A stretch of DNA of 64,000 nt from assembly GCA_965198045.1 (NCBI GenBank), contig CBDAOL010000011.1, positions 579,802 through 643,801 of the forward strand, given 5' to 3'. Made by a program: the position numbers and the translations under genes. A model generated the notes under the pieces. It was not told the DNA's origin and made no database searches. It saw nothing but the letters and a program-made list of their open reading frames with translations. Source of the DNA: CBDDEC01 sp965198045. Its GTDB lineage: Bacteria > Chloroflexota > Dehalococcoidia > UBA2979. Below are positions 38,283 to 47,690 of the stretch, one piece after another; within the stretch, counting starts at the first letter, position 1; every line of letters starts with the position of its first letter.

Positions 38283-39226
38283 TGGCTGAAGAGGTACTTC
38301 AGCCGCAGCGCGCTCGTACGATCCCCGTGCTCAGCCAGGCGCTCGCTGTGCTCAGGGTTTCGCTGAAGTACGCGCGTCGTCAGCCTCTGGGCGCGTTCGG
38401 CATCGCACTTGTAGTCATCTTCCTGTTCATCGCGATCTTCGCGCCGTGGCTGGTCCGCCACGACCCGACGAAGACCGTCGCGCTGCCCCTGCTGTCGCCA
38501 TCGAGCGAGCACTGGTTCGGCACCGATGCAGTCGGCCGAGACGTCTTGAGTCGTACGATTGCTGGTAGCCAGATCTCGCTGGCTGTGGCGATGACGGTGA
38601 TCGTCATCAACGTCGTCCTCAGCACGATTCTCGGGCTCTGGGCTGGTTACTACCTGGGCATTGTCGACTACATCATCCAGCGCTCCGGAGAGATCTGGTC
38701 GGCGTTCCCATTCTTGATTGCACTGTTGTTGATCATCACGCTGCTCGGACCGCCAACAACTGGAAGTGGCAACTTCTTCCTGGTCTCCTGGGAGCTCCGC
38801 AACTTGATCTTCGCGTTCTCCCTTGGGGCCGTGTTTGGCGGGTCACGCATCGTCCGAGGCGTCGTTATCTCGCTGAAGGAACAGGACTACGTCCTGGCTG
38901 CGCGGGCGCTGGGAGCGGGTGACCAGCGCATCATCGGGAGGCACATCCTGCCGAACGTGATGCCCTATGTGATCATCACCGCCACGGCTGGCGTGACGGT
39001 CGTCATTCTTGGCGAGGCCGCGCTCAGCTTCCTCGGCTTCGGGATCGCACCGCCGACGGCGTCCTGGGGCCAGGATCTGTCGGGCCGGAACCGCGCATTC
39101 TTCCGCGAGGCGCTCTGGGTCGCACTCGCGCCGGGTACAGCAATCAGCCTCACGGTGCTGGGCTTCGGTCTCTTCGGCGACGCGATGCGAGACATCCTCG
39201 ACCCGCGCCTGCGGGGCAGTCGATGA
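38282..39226 (+). CDS. ABC transporter permease, DppC type
   Basis: A 314-residue partner of the DppB-like permease. RQPLGAFGIALVVIFLFIAI and APWLVRHDPTKT are the N-terminal DppC pattern. HWFGTDAVGRDVLSRTIAGS is the conserved DppC signature, and RALGAGDQRIIGRHILPNVM is the EAA loop. The start ATG shares its A with the upstream TAA. No dppD or dppF ATPase follows, so the importer depends on ATPases encoded elsewhere. Confidence 0.95.
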   Translation: MAEEVLQPQRARTIPVLSQALAVLRVSLKYARRQPLGAFGIALVVIFLFIAIFAPWLVRHDPTKTVALPLLSPSSEHWFGTDAVGRDVLSRTIAGSQISLAVAMTVIVINVVLSTILGLWAGYYLGIVDYIIQRSGEIWSAFPFLIALLLIITLLGPPTTGSGNFFLVSWELRNLIFAFSLGAVFGGSRIVRGVVISLKEQDYVLAARALGAGDQRIIGRHILPNVMPYVIITATAGVTVVILGEAALSFLGFGIAPPTASWGQDLSGRNRAFFREALWVALAPGTAISLTVLGFGLFGDAMRDILDPRLRGSR

Positions 39227-39270
39227 CACTCGCGTAGCCGAGGTCTCGAAACAACCGATCGAGCGTCAAG

Positions 39271-39299
39271 AGGGCCCGGCAGCCGCCGGGCCTCGTTCG
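39271..39299 (+). terminator. ABC operon terminator
   Basis: Stem GCCCGGC / GCCGGGC (39274-39280 and 39285-39291) with an AGCC loop, extended weakly by flanking bases and followed by TCGTTCGT. It lies about 45 bp after the DppC stop. Confidence 0.55.
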
Positions 39300-39314
39300 T
39301 GGCGAGCTTTCGCG

Positions 39315-39860
39315 CTAGTCCAGCTCGCCCGCAGCGAACAGCACACCGTCCGGGGGGCCGCACGAGTCGCCATGCCGGTCGGCCGCCAGATAGAGCATCG
39401 CCACTGACTGCCCGATCTCGTCACCAAGCCCGACGGGGTCCTCGCCGCTGTCAAACGCCTCCGAGATGAGGATCCAGGAGCGGATGCTGCGATCGAGCGC
39501 CTCGTAGGCGCGACGGTGGCTGTAGTCCTCTCGAGTCGCCGCGTTCGAGGTGTGCTGCTGGACTACGAGGAACCGCTCGTACTCCTCCTCAGGGTCGCCG
39601 ATCGGGCCGAGCCGCTGCGACGGGATCAGCACCTCGCTAGCGACGATCTCGCGCATCTCCGCGAGCGGGTCGAGCGCGTCTTCGAGCTCCTGCAGGAGCC
39701 CGTCAAACTCGTCGCAGGCGAGCGTGAGGCGGCGCTCCTCCTCCGGTGTCAGCTTCGTGACACGCTCAGCAAACTGGCCGCAGCTGGAGAGCACGAGCAT
39801 CACGAGGGCGGCCGTCATCATCACGACGGGAAGTTGGTGCGTGCGGCCAGGGCGCTGCAC
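39315..39860 (-). CDS. Hypothetical lipoprotein
   Basis: A 181-residue protein with a lipoprotein signal (MMTAALVMLVLSSCGQFAER) and lipobox Cys near residue 27. The mature part is helical and acidic, for example LACDEFDGLLQELEDALDPL and EYERFLVVQQHTSNAATRED. A second Cys near the end (GDSCGPPDG) has no clear partner. No family is recognised. The LacI gene upstream on the same strand is 12 bp away, so the two may be cotranscribed. Confidence 0.6.
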   Translation of the reverse strand: MQRPGRTHQLPVVMMTAALVMLVLSSCGQFAERVTKLTPEEERRLTLACDEFDGLLQELEDALDPLAEMREIVASEVLIPSQRLGPIGDPEEEYERFLVVQQHTSNAATREDYSHRRAYEALDRSIRSWILISEAFDSGEDPVGLGDEIGQSVAMLYLAADRHGDSCGPPDGVLFAAGELD

Positions 39861-39871
39861 GTCGGCTCCGC

Positions 39872-40879
39872 TCAGCTCAGGCCCGCTGGAGCCGGACCGA
39901 TCGACGGCCGTTCGATGAATCGAGCGACCTGGAGCGAGGTCACAGGCGGCGGTTCTTCGCCTTCGACCCAGTCGGCGACGAGCGCCGAGGCGTGCCGGCC
40001 GATCTCCTGCGTATCGACGTCGATGGCAGCCATCGGGGGGTAGATCAAGCCCTCGGTCAGCCGTGACTCGGTGAACGTCACGACCGAGGCATCGGCGGGA
40101 ACCTCGATCCCGAGCTCGCGCAGAACCCCCACCAGCATTGAGCTGCGCGGGTAGTCAACGATGAACCCCGTCACGGGCGTGGGACCGGTCGCCAGCTCGC
40201 GCACCTCGCGCGCGAATACGTCGGCGGGGGCGCCTTCCGCTGGTTGGTGCTGCACGATCTCGACGCCGGCGCTCGTCGCGAGGGCGCCAGACACGAAGTC
40301 GCCCCCGATCGTGGCGACACGGCGATGTCCCAGCTCGGCCAGGCGTCGAATCGCCTTCGCCCGGGCGTCTGCGACGGCGGCGGTGACGACCGGAATGTCC
40401 TCGGCGCCGGGTCCTCTGCGGAGCAGGGCGAGCACCGGCGTGCCCGCCGCGCGGAACGTCGCGAGCTCCGGTTCGATGCCCTCCGGGGAGGAGAGCAGAA
40501 GGCCGTCGACGCGGCGCTCGAAGAGGCGTCGGATGAGGTGCCGGTACACAGTCGGGTCGTTACGCGCGCTCGTGACGAGCAGCGTGTAATCGCGCTCCGC
40601 GCTGCCCGCGTTGAGCCCGTCGAGGAGATCCAGCATCACCGGGCTCTCGAGCCGGTTGAAGATGACGCCAAACGTCATGGTGCGCGCCATGCGCAGCGAT
40701 CGCGCCGCCTGATTCGGCCGATATCCGAGGTCGCTCGCGGCGCTTTCGACCCGCTCGATCAGCTCCGGATGGACGCGGCGCGTCCCGGTCAGCGCGCGCG
40801 AGGCCGTGCTGATCGACACGCCCGCCTGCTCCGCGACATCGCGCAGGGTGACAGTGATCCGCCGCTCTTCGGTAGCCAT
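39872..40879 (-). CDS. LacI-family transcriptional regulator
   Basis: A 335-residue repressor-type protein. The start at 40879 gives MATEERRITVTLRDVAEQAG, and VTLRDVAEQAGVSISTASRALT is the LacI helix-turn-helix at about 9-30. The hinge (RVHPELIERVESAASDLGYR) and the periplasmic-binding-like domain (MTFGVIFNRLESPVMLDLLD) follow. The 43 codons open upstream of the ATG look non-coding. Ligand is unknown; binding sites were not identified. It is divergent from the nitroreductase gene, a plausible target along with the neighbouring importer. Confidence 0.93.
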   Translation of the reverse strand: MATEERRITVTLRDVAEQAGVSISTASRALTGTRRVHPELIERVESAASDLGYRPNQAARSLRMARTMTFGVIFNRLESPVMLDLLDGLNAGSAERDYTLLVTSARNDPTVYRHLIRRLFERRVDGLLLSSPEGIEPELATFRAAGTPVLALLRRGPGAEDIPVVTAAVADARAKAIRRLAELGHRRVATIGGDFVSGALATSAGVEIVQHQPAEGAPADVFAREVRELATGPTPVTGFIVDYPRSSMLVGVLRELGIEVPADASVVTFTESRLTEGLIYPPMAAIDVDTQEIGRHASALVADWVEGEEPPPVTSLQVARFIERPSIGPAPAGLS

Positions 40880-40986
40880 GCGGCAACCATAGCGCCTCCG
40901 CCGCGCTCCTCGCACCGGTCTCATGACGTCGCGTGATCGCGTAGGCTGCGCCGCGGCGACTGTCGATTGCGGACGAGTGGAGGTCG

Positions 40987-41622
40987 ATGATGGGCGCAGA
41001 CGAGGCACAGGCGGCGCTGACGATGCCGCTCGGAGAAGCGATCTTCACGCAACGCGCGATCCGGCGCTTTCGCCCCGATCCCATCCCCGAGGATGACCTG
41101 GCGCTGATCCTCGAGGCGGCGATTCGCGCGCCCAACGGTGGCAACGCACAGCCATGGCGGTTCATCGTGCTGAGGGACCCCGAGGTTCGCGCCGAGTTTG
41201 CGACTCTGTACCACGAGGCATGGTGGGCGAAACGCCGCGACGACGGCTACCTCACGCCCGAGGATCTGCCGGACAGCCCGGTGACACGCTCCGCGCGGCG
41301 GCTCGCCGACGAGTTCGGGCAGGCGCCGATCGTCGTCCTGCTCTGCTCGACCGCCCGTGGTCCGGGCGCAGCCAACTCGGTGGTGCCGGCGGCGCAGAAC
41401 CTGCTGCTTGCCGCACGCGCGCTCGGGGTCGGTGGGACGATTACGACGCTCCACGCGGATGTCGAGGACCGTGTCCACTCGCTGCTCGACGTGCCAGACG
41501 AGGCACAGGTTGTCTACGCGCTGCCGCTGGGCTACCCCAGGGGCAGCTTCGGCTCGGCGCAACGGAAGTCGCTGGGCGAGGTGGCGGCGGTCGATGGCTG
41601 GACGCGACCCTTCGCGGGCTAG
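40987..41622 (+). CDS. Nitroreductase family protein
   Basis: A 211-residue FMN-dependent oxidoreductase. FTQRAIRRFRPDPIPEDDLA near 20-39 has the FMN-phosphate-binding Arg residues, APNGGNAQPWRFIVL near 51-65 is the typical second block, and ALPLGYPRGS is the C-terminal FMN loop. Substrate is unknown; relatives reduce nitroaromatics, quinones, enones or halophenols. A GGAGG site precedes the start. It converges with hemL and their stops overlap by 4 bp. Confidence 0.9.
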   Translation: MMGADEAQAALTMPLGEAIFTQRAIRRFRPDPIPEDDLALILEAAIRAPNGGNAQPWRFIVLRDPEVRAEFATLYHEAWWAKRRDDGYLTPEDLPDSPVTRSARRLADEFGQAPIVVLLCSTARGPGAANSVVPAAQNLLLAARALGVGGTITTLHADVEDRVHSLLDVPDEAQVVYALPLGYPRGSFGSAQRKSLGEVAAVDGWTRPFAG

Positions 41623-42911
41623 CCCGCCGTCGCCCGCAATGCCGCCTCGGCGGCCTCGATGGTGCCATCGATCGCCGCCTCGTCGTGGGCCAGGGAGACG
41701 AACCAGCCCTCGAACGCCGCGGGGGCGAGGTGTACGCCGCGGTCGAGCATCGCGCGATGAAAGCGCCCGAACCGATCGAGGTCTGCGTCGCGGGCCTCGT
41801 CGTAGTTGGTCGGCGCCTCGGCACGGAAGAACAGCGTCAACGTCGAACCGGAGCGCGACACGCATGCCGTGGTGCCGGTCGCCGCGATCGCCGCCTCGAG
41901 GCCAGCCTGGAGGCGTGCGCCGAGAGCCTCGAGCCGCGTGTACGCCCCCTCGTCGCCCGCGAGCAGGTCGAGGGTGGTCGATCCGGCGGCCATCGCGAGC
42001 GGATTCCCCGAGAGCGTCCCGGCTTGATAGACATCGCCGACGGGGGCTATCAGCTCCATGAGCGCTCTCGACGCGCCGTACGCGCCGACGGGCAGGCCGC
42101 CGCCGATCACCTTGCCGAGCGCCGTGATGTCAGGTCGAACGCCGTACAGCTCTTGCGCGCCGCCGAGGGCGCTGCGGAAGCCCGTGATCACCTCGTCGAA
42201 GATCAGCAGCGTGCCGAACTCGTCGCAGAGCGCGCGCAACCCCTCGAGGTACCCCGCAGCGGGAGGGACCACGCCCATGTTGGCGGCGACAGGTTCGACG
42301 ATGATCGCCGCCACCTCGCCCCGATGAGCCTCCAGTTGCCCGCGCGCGGCGTCGAGGTCGTTGTAGCGCGCCAGCAGCGTCTGTGCCGCGAAGTCGGCCG
42401 GAACGCCCGGTGAGTCGGGCAACGACAGCGTCGCTGCACCCGAACCGGCCGAGGCGAGCAGGCCGTCCGCATGGCCGTGGTAGCAGCCCTCGAACTTGAG
42501 CACACGGTCGCGCCCGCTGGCGGCTCGCGCCAGCCGGATCGCCGTCATCGCCGCCTCGGTCCCCGACGAGACGAAGCGCACCATCTCGATCGAGGGCACG
42601 GCGTCCACGACGCGCTCAGCGAGATCGCTCTCAGCCTCCGTCGGCGCGCCGAACGAGGTGCCGCCGGCCGCGGCTGCCTGCACGGCCGCGACGACCTGCG
42701 GATGCGCATGCCCGAGGATCAGCGGTCCGTACGAGCAGACATAGTCGGTGTACTCGTTGCCATCGACATCGATGACGGTCGCACCGGAGCCGCTGGCAAG
42801 CACGACCGGATCGCCCTCGACGGCGCGGTAGGCCCGGACGGGTGAGTCGACACCGCCGGGGAGCAGCGCACGCGCGCGCTCCATGGCGGCGCGGGAGCGC
42901 TCATGCTCCAC
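41619..42911 (-). CDS. hemL: Glutamate-1-semialdehyde 2,1-aminomutase
   Basis: PLP enzyme making 5-aminolevulinate in the C5 route of tetrapyrrole synthesis; 430 residues. LLPGGVDSPVRAYRAVEGDP near 17-36 is the usual start region. LIFDEVITGFRSALGGAQEL carries the PLP-binding Asp, and TALGKVIGGGLPVGAYGASR near 265 carries the Schiff-base Lys. It is the last gene of the minus-strand hem operon and overlaps the hemB end by 11 bp. HemA in the same operon supplies its substrate. Confidence 0.97.
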   Translation of the reverse strand: MEHERSRAAMERARALLPGGVDSPVRAYRAVEGDPVVLASGSGATVIDVDGNEYTDYVCSYGPLILGHAHPQVVAAVQAAAAGGTSFGAPTEAESDLAERVVDAVPSIEMVRFVSSGTEAAMTAIRLARAASGRDRVLKFEGCYHGHADGLLASAGSGAATLSLPDSPGVPADFAAQTLLARYNDLDAARGQLEAHRGEVAAIIVEPVAANMGVVPPAAGYLEGLRALCDEFGTLLIFDEVITGFRSALGGAQELYGVRPDITALGKVIGGGLPVGAYGASRALMELIAPVGDVYQAGTLSGNPLAMAAGSTTLDLLAGDEGAYTRLEALGARLQAGLEAAIAATGTTACVSRSGSTLTLFFRAEAPTNYDEARDADLDRFGRFHRAMLDRGVHLAPAAFEGWFVSLAHDEAAIDGTIEAAEAALRATAG

Positions 42912-43911
42912 GCGCGCCCCCGTCCGCGAGCCAGCGCGCGGCGTCCTTCGCGTGGTAGGTGATGATGATGTCGGCCCCGGCGCGTGCGATGCCCGTCAGC
43001 GTCTCGAGGACGATCCGCCGTTCGTCGAGCCAGCCCTGCTGCGCCGCCGCCTTCACCATGGCGTACTCGCCCGACACGTTGTACGCCGCCAGCGGCAGAT
43101 CGCTGCTCTCTCGCACGGCGCGGATGACGTCGAGGTAGGCCAGCGCCGGCTTCACCATGACGATGTCGGCCTGCTCCTCGATGTCGGCCGCGACCTCGCG
43201 GAGCGCCTCCCGCACGTTCGGGGGGTCCATCTGGTAGCCGCGGCGGTCGCCGAACTGAGGCGTCGAGTCGGCGGCCTCGCGGAACGGACCGTAGTAGGCC
43301 GAGGCGTACTTCGCGCTGTAGGACATGATCGGAGTCGCCTCGAACCCGGACCCGTCGAGGCCCTCGCGAATCGCCGCGACGCGGCCGTCCATCATGTCGG
43401 ACGGCGCGATGATGTCCGCGCCCGCCTCGGCGGTGGAGACGGCCATCCGCGTCAGCAGCTCCAGCGAGGGGTCGTTGTCCACTTCGCCCGTCGCTGTGAG
43501 CACGCCGCAGTGGCCGTGGTCCGTGTACTCGCAGAGGCAGATGTCAGCGATCACCGCGAGGCCAGGGTCGACGCGCTTCAGCTCGCGGATCGCCTGCTGC
43601 ACGATGCCATCGTCGTCGTACGCCTCGGTGCCCTCGGAGTCCTTGCTTGCCGGCAGGCCGAAGAGCAACACCGCGCGCACGCCGAGGTCCGCAAGCTCGC
43701 CCGCCTCGGCCGCGAGCTGGTCGATCGAGAGCTGCGCCTGGCCCGGCATCGATGTGATCGGCTGACGAACGTCGCTGCCGTGTGTGACGAAGAGCGGGTA
43801 GACGAACTGCGAGGGGTCGAGCCGGGTCTCGCGGACCAGCCCGCGCAGCGCCTCCGATTGCCTCGTACGGCGGGTGCGCGTGAACCCTTTGGTGCGTGTC
43901 GTGCTGACCAT
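42901..43911 (-). CDS. hemB: Delta-aminolevulinic acid dehydratase (porphobilinogen synthase)
   Basis: Joins two 5-aminolevulinates into porphobilinogen. ATG 43911 gives 336 residues; the 28-codon upstream extension is not conserved-looking. DICLCEYTDHGHCGVL near 120 has the three Cys of the zinc-dependent type. SYSAKYASAYYGPFREAAD contains the first active Lys and IVMVKPALAYLDVI the Schiff-base Lys. It sits between the CobA-HemD fusion and hemL. Confidence 0.97.
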   Translation of the reverse strand: MVSTTRTKGFTRTRRTRQSEALRGLVRETRLDPSQFVYPLFVTHGSDVRQPITSMPGQAQLSIDQLAAEAGELADLGVRAVLLFGLPASKDSEGTEAYDDDGIVQQAIRELKRVDPGLAVIADICLCEYTDHGHCGVLTATGEVDNDPSLELLTRMAVSTAEAGADIIAPSDMMDGRVAAIREGLDGSGFEATPIMSYSAKYASAYYGPFREAADSTPQFGDRRGYQMDPPNVREALREVAADIEEQADIVMVKPALAYLDVIRAVRESSDLPLAAYNVSGEYAMVKAAAQQGWLDERRIVLETLTGIARAGADIIITYHAKDAARWLADGGARGA

Positions 43912-43924
43912 GCGATGCCTCCGC

Positions 43925-45463
43925 TCAACCCTCGCGCGCGTGCTCATGCTCACGCAGCGCCTCGACGAGCCCGTCGATCGTATGTTCCGACGCAACTACC
44001 GCGGGCGTCAGTCCGCATGCCTCGGCGGTCGCCGCGGTGGCCGGGCCGATCACCGCGACCGTCGTCTCCTCGAGGCCCGCCAGGTCGCCTCCGAGGATGC
44101 TGGCCAGGTTGCGCACCGTCGAGGACGAGGTGAACGTCGCGATGTCCACCGCGCCGCTGCGGATCGCTGAGACGACCTCCGCCGGCGCCTCTGACGGCGG
44201 GGCGGCGAGGTAGAGCGTGACCTCGTCGACGGCGGCTCCGGCGTCGCGCAGCGCGGCGGGCAACTCCTCGCGCGCACCAGAGGCGCGCGGCAACAACACG
44301 CGCCGGCCGTCAAGTTCGCCCGCAGCGACGATCGCGGCGGCGAACGGCTCCGCGAGCCCCTCGTCCGGCACGAGGTCGGCGACGAGTCCGCGCGCGCGCA
44401 GCGCCGAGGCGGTCGGCGCGCCGATCGCAGCAAGGCGGACGCTCGCCAGCGCGCGGGCGTCGCGGCCAGCCTCGATCAGCGCACTGAGATAGCGGTCCAC
44501 GGCATTCGCGGAGGTGAAGACGACCCACTCGTAGTCGCCCGCGTCGAGTCGATCGTTCGAGGCGGCGAGCGCCGCCTCGTCGAGCCGGTCCTCGAGTTCG
44601 ATCGCGGGCAGCACCAGGGGGGATGCGCCCTCGAGGGCGAGTCGCTCGACGAGCGTCGAGGCCTGGGCGCGCGTGCGCGTCACCAGGACCTGTTTGCCGG
44701 CGAGCGGCGCGGTCAAGGCGGGGTCGAGCTGATCGTGGAGCGCGGCGACCGCGCCGACGACCAGCAGGGCGGGGGCGCCCATCTCGGCGACGGCAGCGTC
44801 CTCGGCGATCGAGCCGACCGTCGAGCGCAACGTGCGCTGGGCCGGCGTCGAAGCCTCTTGCACGAGTGCTGCGGGCGTCGACGCGTCACGACCGCCCTCG
44901 ATGAGCGCGCCGGCAATGGCGGGGAGGCGGCCGACGCCCATCAGCACGACGATCGTATCGACGGCGGTGGCGAGGCGGTGCCACTCGACGGAGGTCTCCT
45001 GTTTCGTCGGGTCCTCGTGGCCCGTGACGACTGCGAAGGACGAAGCCAGCCCGCGGTGAGTGACCGGGATGCCGGCCGCGGCGAGCCCCGCAATCGCCGA
45101 GGTGGCGCCGGGGATCACGGTGCAGGGAATGCCGGCCTCTGAGAGCGCCGCCAGCTCCTCGCTGCCCCGGCCGAACACGAACGGGTCGCCGCCCTTGAGG
45201 CGGACCACGCGGTGGCCAGCGCGCCCCTCCTCGATCAGCCAGGAGTTGATCTCGTCCTGGGTCAGCGTGTGATCGCCGGCCGCCTTCCCGGCGTCGACCA
45301 GACGTGCATCGGCGGGCGCGAGTTCGAGCAGCGCTTGCGGCGCGAGCCGGTCATAGAGCACGACCTCCGCCCGACGCAGCGCCTGCTCGCCCAGCCGCGT
45401 GAGGTACCCGGGATGGCCGGGACCGGCTCCTACGAGCCAGACGTGTCCGAGGCGCGGTGTCAC
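43925..45463 (-). CDS. cobA-hemD: Uroporphyrinogen-III C-methyltransferase / uroporphyrinogen-III synthase fusion
   Basis: A 512-residue two-domain protein. Residues about 1-250 are the SAM-dependent methyltransferase (VGAGPGHPGYLTRLGEQALR, then RVVRLKGGDPFVFGRGSEEL), which methylates uroporphyrinogen III to precorrin-2. Residues about 255-512 are uroporphyrinogen-III synthase (LVTRTRAQASTLVERLALEG, EWVVFTSANAVDRYLSALIE), which closes the macrocycle. The fusion directs product straight into siroheme/cobalamin precursors. Its start overlaps the hemC stop by 4 bp. Confidence 0.96.
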   Translation of the reverse strand: MTPRLGHVWLVGAGPGHPGYLTRLGEQALRRAEVVLYDRLAPQALLELAPADARLVDAGKAAGDHTLTQDEINSWLIEEGRAGHRVVRLKGGDPFVFGRGSEELAALSEAGIPCTVIPGATSAIAGLAAAGIPVTHRGLASSFAVVTGHEDPTKQETSVEWHRLATAVDTIVVLMGVGRLPAIAGALIEGGRDASTPAALVQEASTPAQRTLRSTVGSIAEDAAVAEMGAPALLVVGAVAALHDQLDPALTAPLAGKQVLVTRTRAQASTLVERLALEGASPLVLPAIELEDRLDEAALAASNDRLDAGDYEWVVFTSANAVDRYLSALIEAGRDARALASVRLAAIGAPTASALRARGLVADLVPDEGLAEPFAAAIVAAGELDGRRVLLPRASGAREELPAALRDAGAAVDEVTLYLAAPPSEAPAEVVSAIRSGAVDIATFTSSSTVRNLASILGGDLAGLEETTVAVIGPATAATAEACGLTPAVVASEHTIDGLVEALREHEHAREG

Positions 45464-46365
45464 GATGTCCCCTCGACGTAGGTCGGTGCGAGCTCGGCCG
45501 CCAGTGCGCGGCCCAGCGCCTCGGCGTCATTCGGCGCGCCGCGCGTCTCGCCGCGACGCACCGGCTCCTCGCGGGATCCACCGCCGAGGGCGGCCACGAT
45601 CGTGAGCTCGCCGTCGTCGAGCGTCGCGAACGCCCCGACGCCGAGGTCGCACCCGGTGCCGAGCGCAGCCAGCACGGCTCGCTCGGCGTTGGCGACGGCG
45701 TGGGTTTCGGGGCGGTCGATGGCGGACAGCAGGGCAACGGTCGGTGAGTCATCGGCGCGGCACTCGAGGGCGATCACGCCCTGTGCCGGCGCCGGCGGGA
45801 ACTCCGACGGCGCGAACGCCTCGGCGATTCGGTCTGCGCGGCCCAGCCGCTCGAGGCCGGCCACCGCGAGCAACGCGGCGTCGTAACTGCCGTCGTCGAC
45901 CTTCGCGATTCTCGTGTCGACGTTGCCTCGGATGTCGACGACCTCGAGGTCCGGACGCCGATCAAGGACGAGGGCGACGCGTCGTGTCGAGGAGGTGCCG
46001 ATGCGCGCGCCTGCCGCTAGCGCGTCCAGCGTCGCGCCGTCGCGGCTCACCAGCGCGTCGCGGGGGTCGCCTCGTTCGAGCACGGCGGCGACCGTCAGTC
46101 CCTCGACGGGCGCCGTCGGCATGTCCTTCATCGAGTGCACGGCGATGTCGGCAGCGCCGCTCAGCACGGCCTCGCGCACGGCGCCGACAAATACGCCCTG
46201 CCCACCGAGTGTGCGCAGTGATGTGGTGCGATCGCGGTCGCCGGCGGTCGTCACCTCGACTATCACGACCTCGAGGGCGGCGTCGTGGGCTCGTAGGGCC
46301 TCGGCGGCGAGCCGGGTCTGGGCAAGCGCCAGCGTCGAGCCGCGGGTGGCGAGCCGAACGGCCAT
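45460..46365 (-). CDS. hemC: Porphobilinogen deaminase (hydroxymethylbilane synthase)
   Basis: Polymerises four porphobilinogens to hydroxymethylbilane; 301 residues. MAVRLATRGSTLALAQTRLA is the conserved N-terminus, and AVHSMKDMPTAP near 75-86 has the catalytic Asp and Lys region. ALGTGCDLGVGAF near 235-247 contains the Cys that binds the dipyrromethane cofactor. The sequence after this Cys (DLGVG) differs a little from the usual xxPxG. The start and the hemA stop overlap (TGATG-like). Confidence 0.96.
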   Translation of the reverse strand: MAVRLATRGSTLALAQTRLAAEALRAHDAALEVVIVEVTTAGDRDRTTSLRTLGGQGVFVGAVREAVLSGAADIAVHSMKDMPTAPVEGLTVAAVLERGDPRDALVSRDGATLDALAAGARIGTSSTRRVALVLDRRPDLEVVDIRGNVDTRIAKVDDGSYDAALLAVAGLERLGRADRIAEAFAPSEFPPAPAQGVIALECRADDSPTVALLSAIDRPETHAVANAERAVLAALGTGCDLGVGAFATLDDGELTIVAALGGGSREEPVRRGETRGAPNDAEALGRALAAELAPTYVEGTS

Positions 46366-47690
46366 CAGTCGTCGCTCCGCGCCGCCTCGTCCGCTGCTTC
46401 TTCGAGGCGCGCGTCGTCGAGGAGCGCATCGTCGAGGGGGGCATCGTCGAGGGCGAATAGCTCACGCACCGCGTCGACGTGCCGATCGCGGTCACCGCCC
46501 TGCTGCAATCGGGTGATCGGCTGGTGCAGCAGTTGCCGCACGAGCGCTCGGCTCAGGGGCTCGACGATCTCCTCGACGCGTGCGCGTTCGTCCGCGGAGA
46601 GGGCCCGGCCGCGGAAGGCGCGTTCGACCTGGCGCGCGCGCAGGGCCTCGGCGCGTTCGGCGAGCTGGCGGATGGTCGGCGTCGCGCGACGGCGCTCGGC
46701 CCACTCCTCGAAGCGGACGACAGCGTCCTCGACGATCGCTTCGACGGCGGGAATCTCGCTCTCGCGCAGCTCCGAGTGGTCGGCTGCGATCAGCTGGAGG
46801 TCCTCGAGGTCGAGGTACTCGACGCCCGGGAGGTCGCGAACGCTCGGCTCGACGTCGCGTGGGAGGCCGAGGTCGATCAGCAAGAGGCCGCCCGTGTCGC
46901 GCTGTGCGATCGCGGACCGCACTTGCGCCTCGCCGAGCCGCGGTTCGGGCGCGCTGGATGCGGTGATCGCCGCCACCGAGGTGGCCAGCTCCGCCTCCAG
47001 GCGGTGCAGTGGGGCGGCGCGCCCCCCCAGCTCTGCGGCCAGCACCTCGGCATGCTCGAACGTGCGGTTGACGAAGCGGAAGTCGGTCACGCCGGCGTCC
47101 GCGAGCGCCTCGGCGGCGAGCCTCCCCGCCTCGCCGGTGCCGAGGATCATCACCCCCGCCTCGCCAAGGTCGGGGAAACGGTCCCGCACTTGCTGCGCCG
47201 CGATCGAGGAAGTGGAGAGCGCGTGGTGCCCGATCGCGGTGTCGCTGCGGGCGCGCCGGCCAGTGCGGATCGCAGTGTGAAAGAGGTGCGAGAGCAGCGC
47301 GTCGTCAGTCTGGCTCGCGACGGCGAGGGAGAACGCGCCGCGCACCTGCCCGAGGATCTCGGACTCGCCCACGACCATCGACTCAATCCCGCTGGCGACC
47401 CGGTACAGGTGCCGAACGGCGTCGCTGCCGGCGCGGAAGCTGAACGTTCGCTCGATCGTGTTCGCGTCCGTGTCGAGCACTGCAGCAAGCAGCGGCAGCA
47501 GCGCCGAGGGCCCATGATCGCCGGAGGCGTAGAACTCCAACCGGTTGCAGGTCGAGAGCAGCGTAGCGCCGGCGTCGATCTCCCCGCTCACGCGCTGTAC
47601 CGCGGCCTCGAGCGCCTCGGTCGGGAGCGAGAGACGTTCGCGCACCTCGAGGGTGGCGTGGTGGTGGCTGATGCCGGCCATCGTGATCAT
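46365..47690 (-). CDS. hemA: Glutamyl-tRNA reductase
   Basis: First committed step of the C5 pathway. The start is ATG 47690 (MITMAGISHHHATLEVRERL), overlapping the Met8-like stop by 4 bp; 441 residues. LLSTCNRLEFYA near 45-56 holds the catalytic Cys48. ESMVVGESEILGQVRGAF is the conserved substrate-binding segment, and VMILGTGEAGRLAAEALADA is the NADP-binding loop. The C-terminal dimerisation domain ends in an acidic Asp/Ala-rich repeat-like tail (DDAPLDDALLDDARLEEAAD). Confidence 0.97.
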   Translation of the reverse strand: MITMAGISHHHATLEVRERLSLPTEALEAAVQRVSGEIDAGATLLSTCNRLEFYASGDHGPSALLPLLAAVLDTDANTIERTFSFRAGSDAVRHLYRVASGIESMVVGESEILGQVRGAFSLAVASQTDDALLSHLFHTAIRTGRRARSDTAIGHHALSTSSIAAQQVRDRFPDLGEAGVMILGTGEAGRLAAEALADAGVTDFRFVNRTFEHAEVLAAELGGRAAPLHRLEAELATSVAAITASSAPEPRLGEAQVRSAIAQRDTGGLLLIDLGLPRDVEPSVRDLPGVEYLDLEDLQLIAADHSELRESEIPAVEAIVEDAVVRFEEWAERRRATPTIRQLAERAEALRARQVERAFRGRALSADERARVEEIVEPLSRALVRQLLHQPITRLQQGGDRDRHVDAVRELFALDDAPLDDALLDDARLEEAADEAARSDD